Positions 1 to 9,838 of a stretch of DNA of 64,000 nt are shown here, one piece after another. A model generated the notes under the pieces. The model saw only the letters and a program-made list of their open reading frames with translations. It searched no databases and was not told where the DNA came from. Source of the DNA: Limnephilus marmoratus (taxonomy: Eukaryota; Arthropoda; Insecta; Trichoptera; Limnephilidae). The translations under genes and the position numbers were made by a program. Positions within the stretch are counted from its first letter, which is position 1; the number at the start of each line of letters is the position of its first letter. The stretch lies in assembly GCA_917880885.1 (NCBI GenBank), contig OU862913.1, positions 44,301,460 through 44,365,459 on the forward strand, read 5' to 3'.

Positions 1-3000
1 TCCGGAAGTGGCGAGGAAGACTTCCGCCAAGCCTGCCTCGAGAACTCTTCCATTAAAGTTGCTTACTGGTTGGCTGCGACAGACGGTCGCTTTTTTTTAA
101 AGGAAGTATACAACGGTTATTTTCCCAGACAATTCCGCGACCAATCAGTTGACGATCGTGATCTGCTAAGTGAGGAAGACCTGTGTGCCCGCAAAGTTGT
201 TATCATTTCTGATCTGCCGGGAATGGGCAAATCGACCACCCTCACCAGCCTGTCCCGTCACTTAGTCAACTCCTGGGTATTTAGGATAAATCTGAAAGAC
301 CGCCCAGCGGACATCACGAACTTGCCGGCGCAGATGAGCGTAGAATCGGTGGCACACTTTCTGGCAGGCGCCAGTAGTGAATCAGCCACGCTAAGCTTAT
401 TGCGGTTCTGCTTGCAGAACCAAGGTTCCCATCAGATTCACGTCTTGCTGGACGGGTTCGATGAAATCAGAGGCAAGGACGCTGTGGAGAAGATACTCAA
501 ACTATGCTACTTTTTAAAAAATGAGACTACTGCCAAGCTCATAATGACCACGCGGGACACCTACGAAAATGTTTTGGTAAAACGACTTTCTACCGTCGCT
601 ACTAAATTTGAAGAGATTACTGACAAGATCCAATTGAAATTCCTGGTGGACTTCTGGTATTCTCACGCAGTGCTGGGGCAAAAAGAGGAGAGGCTGCGGC
701 AATTTGCCCAGCATCTGTATGAAGCCGCCCACAAGAATCTCGGTGACACCATCGGGCTGATTGGAATTCCTCTGCACATGAGAATGTTAGCGGAGACTTT
801 CCTCCAACAAGCCGAGGAGTTCAGCAGGAGTGCGGAATCTAACCCGGACATCATTGGAATGAACAATGTCTACAATTTGTTCAAAAAATTTACCAATGTG
901 AAACGTGACATTTACCTTAAAGAAAAGATTTCATTGGCTTCTAACTTGATAGACAGTTTAGGCAATATGTTAAGTGAAGTGCTAACAGCGAATCATTGTG
1001 TCCTGGCACTTGAAATCCTCGATCCGGGGTTTAAAAACAAATATTTCCCAAAAGATGTAATATATCATGATGAAATGAACAGATTTGGACTGACTCGATG
1101 GAACCGTGAAACCCACTGTGACTTCATCCACCGCACCTTTGCCGAATTCTTCTGTTCCCAATTCCTCGTTCTCTGGCTGAGACGAGACAACTCCCGCTAC
1201 ATGTATCTACCCATCGAGCAATGGTTCCTGGGCAATCTGCTGATCAACAAAGACTTCAAGGTCGTGAGGAAGTTTATGGACGAACATCTAGCAGAAGTAA
1301 CATTGTCGGAAGAGTCTAAACAATTATTGTACGATAACATGAGCAAATGTTGGTCTAAGGATGCTGAAGCATTCCGTGATAGGACTGATAAAACAGCGTT
1401 GCATGTGGCTGTCGAGGAAGGAAATACAAATATAATTGACTTGTTACTCGGCGGCTTGGTGAAGGAACAAACCCGGGAGCCTTTCGAATCGTTTCTGCTC
1501 GCTCGGGACTATGGCGGGAATACGGCCCTGAATACGGCCCTGAATACTGGTTTAAAAATTCTCCGTGGTACTGATGTTTGTGGAAACAATTTACCTATCG
1601 AAAATGGGATAAAACAAATGCTAAACATCACCCATTTGTCTTATGAACTGAAATTTAAGCTTCTTTTATACACGGTATTTGAAGGCGGCATGCTTTCACG
1701 CTGTTCTAATCTTCTGCTCACATGCGCACTCAATGAAAAAGACAAGGAAGACATTCAGAAAGCTCTAAACCGCATCAAATTTATTAATGGTGAAGTACTT
1801 TCTAAAGTTCCAGGTGATTGGAGCGAACAAAAACCAGAAACAAAATTCTTCGAAAATTTCATTTTAAATGAGCAGAACGACATAGCAGAGCGCAAGTTCT
1901 TACCGCTTGCTCCAATACACGGTAAAACAGCTATAAATATAGAATCTCGTTTGGGCAATTACGAGCTGGTCAATCAGTTCATTCAAATAAACCAAGACGT
2001 TGTGAACTCGCGAGATAACTATCGGAGGACCCCATTGCACTGTGCAGCGGAGGGAGGCCATATTAAATTGGTAACATGCTTGCATCAACAAGGAGCCAGG
2101 TTAAATACCTGTGATTATTCCGGGCGTACTGCCCTGTTACTTGCGGCGGAGAATGGAAACCAGGACATTGTTAAATATCTCCTAGAACATAAAGCAGACT
2201 CCAAGCTTTCGGATTGCTTCAGCAAAACTCCCCTGAACTACGCCATAAAGGGAGGACATTTGGAAATAGTAAAATATCTTATCTCTGTAGCAAAACTAGA
2301 TGTCAACTGTTCGGATAGTCGTGGTTTGACTCCCCTGTACTACGCCATAAAGGGAGGACATTTGGAAATAGTAAAATATCTTATCTCTGTAGCAAAACTA
2401 GATGTCAACTGTTCGGATAGTCGTGGTTTGACTCCCCTGTACTACGCCATAAAGGGAGGACATTTGGAAATAGTAAAATATCTTATCTCTGTAGCAAAAC
2501 TAGATGTCAACTGTTCGGATAGTCGTGGTTTGACTCCCCTGCACTACGCCATAAAGTGTAGAGATAAGGAAATAATAAAATATCTTATCTCTAAAACAAT
2601 AATAGATGGATGGAACTGTTTGGATAATGTAGGTAAGACTCTCCTGCACTACGCCATAAGGGAAGGACACAAGGAAATAACAAAATATGTTGTCTCTAAA
2701 AAAAAAGTAGATGTCGAATCTTTGGGTTATCTGAGAACTTTCCTGCACAAAGCCATAAGAAGAAGGGAAGGGAAGACAATAAGACAAGAAGAAACAATAA
2801 AATATCTTGTCTCTGAAGCAAAAGTAGATGTCGACTGTTTGGATAATGTAGGTAAGACTCCCCTGCGCTACGTCTTAAAGGGAGGACACGAGGAAATAAT
2901 AAAATATCTTATCTCTGAAGCAAAAGTAGATGTCAACTGTTCGGATAATAAAGGTATGACTCCCCTACACTATGCCATAAAGGGAGGACACGAGGAAATA

Positions 3001-4647
3001 ATAAAATATCTTGTCTCTAAAGCAAAAGTAGATGTCAACTATTCAGATAATAAAGGTATGACTCCCCTAAACTACGCAATATGGAAAGGACATGAGGAAA
3101 TGGTAAAATATCTTATCTCTGAAGTAAAAGTAGATGTCAACTGTTCGGATAATGGTGGTAATACTCCCCTGAAAAAACGAAAAGGAAAAGTAGATACCAA
3201 CTGTTCGATTGATGGTATAACTCCCCTGCACTACGCCATATGGAAAGGACAAGCAGAAATAGTAAAATATCTTATCTCTGAAGGAAAAGTAGATACCAAC
3301 TGTTTGATTGATGGTAAGACTCCCCTGCACTACGCCATAGAGAAAGGACATGAGGAAATAGTAAAATATCTTATCTCTGAAGTAAAAGTAGATATCAACT
3401 GTTTGGATAATGAAGGTAAGACTCCCCTGCACTACGCCATAGAGGGAGAACATGAGGAAATAGTAAAATATCTTATCTCTGAAGTAAAAGTAGATATCAA
3501 CTGTTTGGATAATGAAGGTATGACTCCCCTGTACTACGCCGTGCGTGGATCTAACTGGTCATCAGCAAAATATCTACTTGAATCTGGAGCAGACTCAAAG
3601 GTGTCGGATCGTGATGGTAAGACTCTCCTGATGCATGTGGTAAGTGTCAGTTATGTTTCTTTCAATATCTACTCGACTCAAGAAAAAGAGAGAAAGAATA
3701 AGAGTGACAGAATGAAAATAACACAAATACTTATGTCTATGTGTGTAGATATCAACAAGTCGGATCGTTATGGAAAGACTCTCTTGCACTATGCCATAGA
3801 GGGGGGGGATATGGAAACAGTTAAATATCTTATCTCTGAAGTAAAAGTAGATATCAACTGTTTGGATAATGAAGGCAAGACACCCCTGCACTACGCCTTA
3901 AGGATGGGGAACTGGTCATTAGCAGAATATCTACTTGATTCTGGAGCAGACTCGAACATTTCGGATTGTGAAGACAAGACTCCCCTGATGAATGCAGTTA
4001 AATATATTTTCACGTCATTCGATACCTCGCCCTCGCAGCTAGATATAGTTAAAAAACTTATCTCTGTTAGTAAAGATATCACCACGGATATTAACAAGTC
4101 TGATCACACTGGCAAGACTGCCCTGCACTACGCCATAGAGAGAAGTCGTGAGAAAATAGTAAAATATCTTATCTCTGAAGTAAAAGTAGATATCAACTGT
4201 TTGGATAATGAAGGTATGACTCCCCTGCACTACGCCTTAAGGATGGGGAACTGGTCATTAGCAGAATATCTACTTGATTCTGGAGCAGACTCGAACATTT
4301 CGGATTACAAAGACAGGACTACCCTGATGTCCCTGATACCTGCAATTGAAAAAAGATATTGGCAATTTGATACCCAGTCCTTGCAGCTAGATATAGTTAA
4401 AAAACTTATCTCTGTTAGTAAAGATATCACCACGGATATTAACAAGTCTGATCACACTGGCAAGACTGTCCTGCACTACGTCATAGAGACGAAGAAATGG
4501 ACAATGGCAGAATATCTACTGAAAGCTGGAGCAAACCCAAACATTTCAGATCGTGCTGGTAAGACTCCCCTGGACTACGTCACAGATGCAGATATGTTAA
4601 ATCATCTGAAGAGCATCAAGACCCCAAGTGGTGACCCCATCACATAA
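1..4647 (+). CDS. NACHT-ankyrin repeat protein (NLR-like STAND NTPase), 5'-partial
   Basis: The reading frame is open from base 1 with no credible ATG before the NTPase core, so the N-terminus lies outside the window; it runs 1548 codons to a TAA at 4645-4647. A Walker A motif GMGKST is at nt 220-237 and a Walker B VLLDGFDE at nt 442-465, the NACHT form. They are followed by a sensor-like TTRD (about nt 547-558), an IPLHMRMLAE helix (about nt 766-792) and a FIHRTFAEFF stretch (about nt 1123-1152), both typical of the helical part behind NACHT cores. From about nt 1384 to the end come roughly 25-28 ankyrin repeats (TPLHYAI..G..EIVKYLI), many nearly identical. Proteins of this plan are nucleotide-dependent switches in which the repeats bind ligand or partner; an immune sensor role is inferred. 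There is no signal peptide or membrane segment in the visible part. One uninterrupted exon; GC content is higher in the NACHT part than in the AT-rich repeats. Confidence 0.9.
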   Translation, partial: SGSGEEDFRQACLENSSIKVAYWLAATDGRFFLKEVYNGYFPRQFRDQSVDDRDLLSEEDLCARKVVIISDLPGMGKSTTLTSLSRHLVNSWVFRINLKDRPADITNLPAQMSVESVAHFLAGASSESATLSLLRFCLQNQGSHQIHVLLDGFDEIRGKDAVEKILKLCYFLKNETTAKLIMTTRDTYENVLVKRLSTVATKFEEITDKIQLKFLVDFWYSHAVLGQKEERLRQFAQHLYEAAHKNLGDTIGLIGIPLHMRMLAETFLQQAEEFSRSAESNPDIIGMNNVYNLFKKFTNVKRDIYLKEKISLASNLIDSLGNMLSEVLTANHCVLALEILDPGFKNKYFPKDVIYHDEMNRFGLTRWNRETHCDFIHRTFAEFFCSQFLVLWLRRDNSRYMYLPIEQWFLGNLLINKDFKVVRKFMDEHLAEVTLSEESKQLLYDNMSKCWSKDAEAFRDRTDKTALHVAVEEGNTNIIDLLLGGLVKEQTREPFESFLLARDYGGNTALNTALNTGLKILRGTDVCGNNLPIENGIKQMLNITHLSYELKFKLLLYTVFEGGMLSRCSNLLLTCALNEKDKEDIQKALNRIKFINGEVLSKVPGDWSEQKPETKFFENFILNEQNDIAERKFLPLAPIHGKTAINIESRLGNYELVNQFIQINQDVVNSRDNYRRTPLHCAAEGGHIKLVTCLHQQGARLNTCDYSGRTALLLAAENGNQDIVKYLLEHKADSKLSDCFSKTPLNYAIKGGHLEIVKYLISVAKLDVNCSDSRGLTPLYYAIKGGHLEIVKYLISVAKLDVNCSDSRGLTPLYYAIKGGHLEIVKYLISVAKLDVNCSDSRGLTPLHYAIKCRDKEIIKYLISKTIIDGWNCLDNVGKTLLHYAIREGHKEITKYVVSKKKVDVESLGYLRTFLHKAIRRREGKTIRQEETIKYLVSEAKVDVDCLDNVGKTPLRYVLKGGHEEIIKYLISEAKVDVNCSDNKGMTPLHYAIKGGHEEIIKYLVSKAKVDVNYSDNKGMTPLNYAIWKGHEEMVKYLISEVKVDVNCSDNGGNTPLKKRKGKVDTNCSIDGITPLHYAIWKGQAEIVKYLISEGKVDTNCLIDGKTPLHYAIEKGHEEIVKYLISEVKVDINCLDNEGKTPLHYAIEGEHEEIVKYLISEVKVDINCLDNEGMTPLYYAVRGSNWSSAKYLLESGADSKVSDRDGKTLLMHVVSVSYVSFNIYSTQEKERKNKSDRMKITQILMSMCVDINKSDRYGKTLLHYAIEGGDMETVKYLISEVKVDINCLDNEGKTPLHYALRMGNWSLAEYLLDSGADSNISDCEDKTPLMNAVKYIFTSFDTSPSQLDIVKKLISVSKDITTDINKSDHTGKTALHYAIERSREKIVKYLISEVKVDINCLDNEGMTPLHYALRMGNWSLAEYLLDSGADSNISDYKDRTTLMSLIPAIEKRYWQFDTQSLQLDIVKKLISVSKDITTDINKSDHTGKTVLHYVIETKKWTMAEYLLKAGANPNISDRAGKTPLDYVTDADMLNHLKSIKTPSGDPIT
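2251..2556 (+). repeat. Three 102-bp in-frame repeats inside the ankyrin region
   Basis: Three consecutive units of 102 bp (34 codons) starting at 2251, 2353 and 2455 are almost identical at nucleotide level. Each encodes GGHLEIVKYLIS....DVNCSDS. Synonymous positions match too, so the expansion is recent or is kept uniform by gene conversion. Confidence 0.95.
3822..4491 (+). repeat. Duplicated ~330-bp two-ankyrin module
   Basis: The block at about 3822-4140 recurs at about 4161-4491: the same KYLISEVKVDIN, the same NWSLAEYLLDSGADSNISD, then an atypical spacer ending in SQLDIVKK / LQLDIVKK and ITTDINKSDHTGKT. The two copies differ mainly in the spacer (about nt 3970-4045 against 4310-4390), so a multi-repeat unit was duplicated as one piece. 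Confidence 0.85.
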
Positions 4648-4857
4648 ACCTCCCTACTGAGCTGATCTTTCATCAGTTTTCTAATTCTACACCTCCCTTT
4701 ATTCATATTATTATATTATACCATTCCACAAGTTTTCATTACAAAACAGCGTTAAGTGGGTACATTTAGTAAGTTCTTTATTTATGTATTCATATTAGAA
4801 ATATTAAAAATAGATGACATGTCATTTTGCTGTCAGACGAAACCTTTTTACTTACTA
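4648..4857. other. 3' flank of the NACHT-ankyrin gene
   Basis: AT-rich sequence between the stop codon and a TTAA-bounded element. I see no canonical AATAAA before the element begins; the first good one (about 5061) lies inside it. The mRNA may end in transposon sequence or use a variant signal. Confidence 0.4.
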
Positions 4858-5162
4858 TTAACCCATATTATCCCAAGCATATCTACACTTCTCCGATTTT
4901 GATGAAAATTTGGTCTTAGCACCTTGTAATGTATATCATAAAAAATCAATTTAAAAAAAAAAAAAATCATTTATTTGCTGAGTTTTGAAACCGATCGATA
5001 AATCGATCAGTAGGAATATACCTACATGGGTTGTATTCATAAGAATGTTACTTATTGTGAAATAAAAAACTGTGTATTTACCATACTTTATTATTTTTTA
5101 TAAAAATTATATATTTTAAAACTGTTTGGAATTAATTAAGACATTGTGTATATCTATGAAAT

Positions 5163-6640
5163 TTATTTTGAATGGAAAACGACAGAACATTTCTGATGTA
5201 AAGCGACATTGCACGTTGAACATTTCATAAATGTATTTTTATGACATAATCCACATCGGGTAGATTTAATTTGGTTGACAATGTGATGGGCCTTTCCATC
5301 TAGCCTTATAGAGTCTGGAACCCGTTTTATAACAGCCAGTGATGACCTAGGCACCAAAAGTTTACCAACGGAGGTGTTGGAGGCTTCTTTCATTAGAAAA
5401 TATGTCATAACTATATACCTACCTGGTAAATGATAATAGATCATGACAACTGTTGCCCTTTTTCGATGCTGGGGATATTTTATATAATTGAAAGGTTCAC
5501 ACACGCATTGTTCACACACGCATTGAGAGGGAACATAAGTAGTTGCCAATACCATCTCTTCAGCCTAATGGAAATTCGGTAGCACCCCACATTTTGATTT
5601 AGGCGATCTACGCCGCCCATGTATTTATTATAATTTATAAAACACTTGGGTTGATCAATATCCTTTTTTTGTTTGTCACAAAAACGCTTGACCTACCAGG
5701 TGGCAATTTTTTTAGGAGGTCCAGTACAACAGACGCGCCAACGCCAAGCTCTGGGTGAGTATTTCCAGTGCTAGCTCCTTGGTACAGCTCACCGTATATT
5801 ATATAGCCGAGACGAGTGCATATAGACCAATTTTTGTACCCAAGCCGGATTGGCTTTCCATGTATGTGCTGCTTCGCTCCATGTTTTCCGTAATAGGGAA
5901 TCATCGATTCATCAATGCTCAAATTTTTGTTGCCGGGATAATATTTTAGCTATCTGTGGTTGAGTAGATTCCAAAGTGGACGAACTTTTCCAAATTTATC
6001 ATTTGGTGGTAAATTATTATTATCAGCGACATGGAAGTAACGAATCAAATCTGTTTCGAGGCATAAGAGATGATACTCCTTGAAAATAGCAATCAACTTG
6101 CTGTTCCCAATACATTCGGTACCTCGCCACACTGTTATATCCTGACAATAATAATATTCCGATAAAATGTTTTATCTCAGTCACAGTAACTCTAAAATTG
6201 TGTTTCCCTTTCTGAATGGCATTTTTTTCAGTTTCTGAACGCAACAGCTCAAATACCTCTTCATCAAAAAACAACTCGAAAAATTGTATTGGTGTTTCAA
6301 CATCTTCAAGGAAACTGGGTATTGTGGTCACTTGTTCAGGCTTATCTGGAATATCTATAGCCCTCTAACGTCTAGATACTGGAACACGTTTTTTTCTGCG
6401 GAGGTGGTTTTGCTGATGATGTACTATGCGTAGATTGGAGAGTATGATCGTCCAAGAAACTGTCTTCCACATCAATACAAGATTCTGTAGCAACAGTGGC
6501 CCTACGTTCAGCTTCTGCTAATAGTTGTTACCTCGACAAATTATTTATATGGGCAGATTCCTCGTCACCACTATCTTCGTCACTTTTATCATAATTATCT
6601 GGTGGAGTAATATAAATATCAGCGCTAAAATATTTGTGTC
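5163..6640 (-). pseudogene. piggyBac transposase pseudogene (DDE_Tnp_1_7)
   Basis: Read from 6640 down to 5163. An acidic N-terminal stretch (KSDEDSGDEES) is followed after a stop and frame changes by FFDEEVFELLRSET and TEIKHFIGILLLSG (6023-6331), RYFHVADNNNLPPNDKFGK (5950-6132), the first catalytic region LSIDESMIPYYGKHG and GASVVLDLLKKLPPG (5635-5922), YNKYMGGVDRLNQ with the third catalytic Asp (about 5590-5640), and a C-terminal Cys/His domain RCGLCHKN...CSTCNVALHQKC (5163-5280). The domain order is complete, but the parts lie in different frames and the segment around the second catalytic Asp looks damaged, so no active enzyme is made. It could still supply DNA-binding fragments. Confidence 0.85.
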
Positions 6641-6649
6641 ATCTTCCAG

Positions 6650-7790
6650 ATATGAGTCGTATAGTTCCTATCTACGATAAGTCCACTTTGGTGAAATGTT
6701 GGCAAATTATTATTTTTTAATTGCAATGTTTTTTAAATAAAATTTGGAGAACTGCTTATTTAGTGGGCTTTGTTTTTGAACTACGGACGTATACGATAAA
6801 CTAAAACAATTGTTTTCTTGATAGTTTAGGAGTAATTACGTAAATAAGGATGGACTTATCGGAATTTGAAACTAACTGTCATATTAAAGGTAGATAGGAA
6901 CTCACCAGCCTGTGACTTATCGGTGTTTGTTTCTCAACACCGTTGACACGTGGAAGGCAAGTACAGGGTCAACAAAAGATATTATCTAAGTAAAACGAAA
7001 ATATTTAATGATATAAATTTTTTTATCTTAAAATCTCTTCTAATTAAAGGTGTGTTGCTGAGTGTCTAAAATAAATAAATAGACAATTAGAGCAAATACA
7101 AAAAACGAATTAATAAAACAAAAAAGGTTTTTTTAATTCAAGGTCTTTAAAAAGCGGTCACGCATAAATTAAATACTAGCAGAACTTGAAAACTAAATAA
7201 AATTAAACTTGAAACAATAAATAAAAATTCAAAAATTATTAAAAACCACTCAGTAAAGTTTTGGGATCACCCAGTAAAGGCTGACGTTCGATGTCGAATT
7301 CACTCAAAATAGGAGATATTTAAGTTCCTGTTACGGCTATCGACGTGCTTTTTCCATGATTTCTTGTTGATAACTCTCTTTCTAGATATGTTTCCCGTCA
7401 CTTGAATAACATTTATCGTTAGGTCAGACATTATTTAGCTGTAAAAACTAATAAAACGGCAGACACTTTTTCAAAACAACACTTCTGTGGCCATGTTGGG
7501 ATTAGCGAAATGCTTTCCGCTCATTGGCTGTCTGGACGAAATACTTCCCGCTCATTGGCTGCCTGCATGGCGGTGGACTTATCGGCGTTTGGAACATACA
7601 GCACCATGGATTTATCGTTGTTTGGAATTCATCGTAATTTATAAACCCACTTTTCATAGGATTTTACGGCCGTTTGGAACTCATTGACATATTATTAGTT
7701 TGCCAAACAACCGCTAGAGAAAAACTGCATCATTACTTCATTTTTGGATCATAGTGGACTTATCGTGGATAGGAACTATACGACTCATAT
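6650..7790. mobile_element. Nested MITE-like element inside the piggyBac element
   Basis: Inverted ends of about 38 bp: ATATGAGTCGTATAGTTCC from 6650, and its complement ending at 7790. Both continue into TATC(T/C)ACGATAAGTCCACT. The interior repeats the sub-motif GGACTTATCG...TTTGGAAC several times (about 6851, 6916, 7571, 7608). No transposase is visible. It sits beside the piggyBac transposase start and separates it from the right end. Confidence 0.75.
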
Positions 7791-8271
7791 GAAATAATTT
7801 CATTTACTGACAAACTGTAACAAAAACAACAAAAATATCTAAATAAAACCTTCATATGAATGCATAACAACACACTGGTATATTATCCTACTGATCGAAA
7901 AATCGATCACTTTAAAAAATACCAATTTTTCTACCCACAATCAATTTTATAATAATTTCAATATGTTACAATATTGTGACAAACATTATTCTGAGTATAA
8001 AACCACAAACATAAATAAAATTATATTATAATATACCAAAACTACTTACGTTTTACGACAAGACATGTTTTTTAAGAAAAATTGCCTTACAAACAGTTTA
8101 AATTAGAATAATAAACGCGTGAATTGTGAAACGTCAAAAATACTGCTTAACAACTAATAGTTTTAGGTGTACCAATAAAAAAAAATTAACAATGAATGTG
8201 TTCACAATTTCACATAAAAAATTAAAGTATCAACCGATCAAATAACCGATCACTAGGAAGATATGGGTTAA

Positions 8272-8645
8272 AAGCAAAAAAAAATTTCAATCACACGTCG
8301 CCACTGATCTCACTCCTATATATCGCGTCGAGATCACGTGGTACGCGTTACCGTGCTGATGCAACATCTGGTGGAAAAATATTTTTAATGTTTTCAATTG
8401 AAAACTATATTTTTCATTCCAAACATGCTCAGGAATCGCTGGTTACAATTCTTCGTGTATCTGCTTTTACAGCCTGTATATAAGCTTTTGTTTTTTTAAT
8501 ATTACAATTTAAAAAAAATGTTTTCCGGTAGAACAACTTCTATAATGTCGTATTTTTCAATCTTAAAACTCTAGCTCCTAAAAAATCACGGAACACCACT
8601 GTATACCAACCAAATTTTTAGGTCATTAGGAGATTCGTTTTTTAA
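8272..8645. other. Spacer without recognised feature
   Basis: AT-rich sequence with no ORF of note. No repeat from elsewhere in the window was recognised here. Confidence 0.4.
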
Positions 8646-9336
8646 TCTTAATATATAAAACAAAGTCGGGTTAGTTGCACCATTTATAACTCGAGAACGA
8701 CTGGACCGATTTTTATGATCTTTGATTTGTTGGATTAGTCTCTGCCCCGAATAGCAGAATAGCTATTAAAACATGGGAAAAATTAACGAAAAAAATAATT
8801 ATGAAGAAAATTCTTTTCTTTATACATTTTGTATTGAACGAATTCTAATTTTTTAAAAGAGCTGCAGCAATTTTGTGATAAATATAATATTAAATAGTGA
8901 GTGAATTCCAAAAATTCAAAAACGTCAAATGTCAATGCGTTGATTGTTTTGCTTTTGTTCTTAAATGTATAATGCTGCCTCTCTTTCGTACACACTAATT
9001 GTCAACAGTCGAAAATGAGACAAATGGTTAAACTATGTCTGCACCCCTCCAAAGGAAAAATACAATAATTATAATAAATCTCCCTCACACTTATAATAAA
9101 ATGAAACGCAATTCCCGTAAGTTGAAAAGTAAGAAAATCACAAAAAATATAAATCTGTAAACAACGCCATCTCTAATACTGACATAAACAAAACACCGAC
9201 AATTGCGCATTGATAATGGTTTCATTGTGTAATTTTTAACTTAATAAAAAAACTTTATATAATTCAGCTAATAGGTGTTAACACAACAGTTATTGATTCT
9301 GAGGCGGTACAAAGTTCACCAGGTCAGCTAGTATTA
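8646..9336 (+). mobile_element. Repeat A, Helitron-like element ending in CTAG
   Basis: Begins with ATATATAAAACAAAGTCGGG and ends with GGTCAGCTAGT. A second copy lies in reverse at 43806-44765 and shares both ends and much of the middle. The CTAG end with no target duplication fits a non-autonomous Helitron. No coding sequence. Confidence 0.6.
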
Positions 9337-9696
9337 TTTAAAAATAAGTTTTAGTGTATTGATTATCCGTATAGTTTCAACTTCTTTCAATAGATGTCAC
9401 ATAGGTTAGTTTTCAATGCGAAGTTTTGCCATTTCCCAACAGATGGCAGAACTGAGTTCATTATCAGAAGAGTACCATCTATCGTCGTTTGTGTCTGCCC
9501 GCCGGAGCAACAGAACTATTTAGAGTCTAGCCTAGCAAGGACATCTGTCCAGTCTAATATTGTTTGTAAATATTCTCCATAACCAAACGAATATACTAAT
9601 AATCAATCAAACTTTCAACTTATTGGAAGATACCCGACACATCTCAGTTTGTCTACTAGTGGAAGTTAAGAGATATAACACAAGTTAAATGACAAA

Positions 9697-9838
9697 ATAC
9701 AAGTTTGAAGTTCACACACGGTAGAAGTGAAATCTTAAAAAAACCAAGCGTGGGGAGGCTACGAAGCACCGCACAAAGAGGAAACCGAATTTATTATCGC
9801 ATTCTCTCGCAGGCTAAATCCTATAGATGCATGTGTTT
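9697..9838 (+). repeat. Repeat K, left half
   Basis: CACACACGGTAGAAGTGAAA through the region GGGGAGGCTACGAAGCACCG to CTATAGATGCATGTG matches 39866-40005. The right half of the same repeat (GTTTCATCGAGTTTCAAATCACAACGG) appears at about 11290-11366, so roughly 1.45 kb was inserted between the halves here relative to the intact copy at 39866-40095. Confidence 0.65.

Larger units (their letters stand above)
4858..8271 (-). mobile_element. piggyBac-like DNA transposon, decayed
   Basis: TTAA occurs at both ends (4858-4861 and 8268-8271). The inner termini are inverted: CCCATAT at 4862-4868 and ATATGGG at 8261-8267, with 10 of the first 12 bases matching. Near both ends lie GATCGATAAATCGATC-like palindromes (about 4992-5007, 7893-7908, 8232-8252), probably subterminal binding sites. 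The interior holds a broken piggyBac transposase on the minus strand and a second, nested element. TTAA target and CCC-starting ends are the piggyBac hallmarks. Confidence 0.8.

Noticed and set aside
1..4647. Ankyrin gene as a bacterial endosymbiont (Wolbachia-type) gene
   Set aside because: The gene lies beside insect-type transposons, continues from eukaryotic sequence with no bacterial neighbours, and has a NACHT core of animal type. Recent transfer cannot be fully excluded without a tree.
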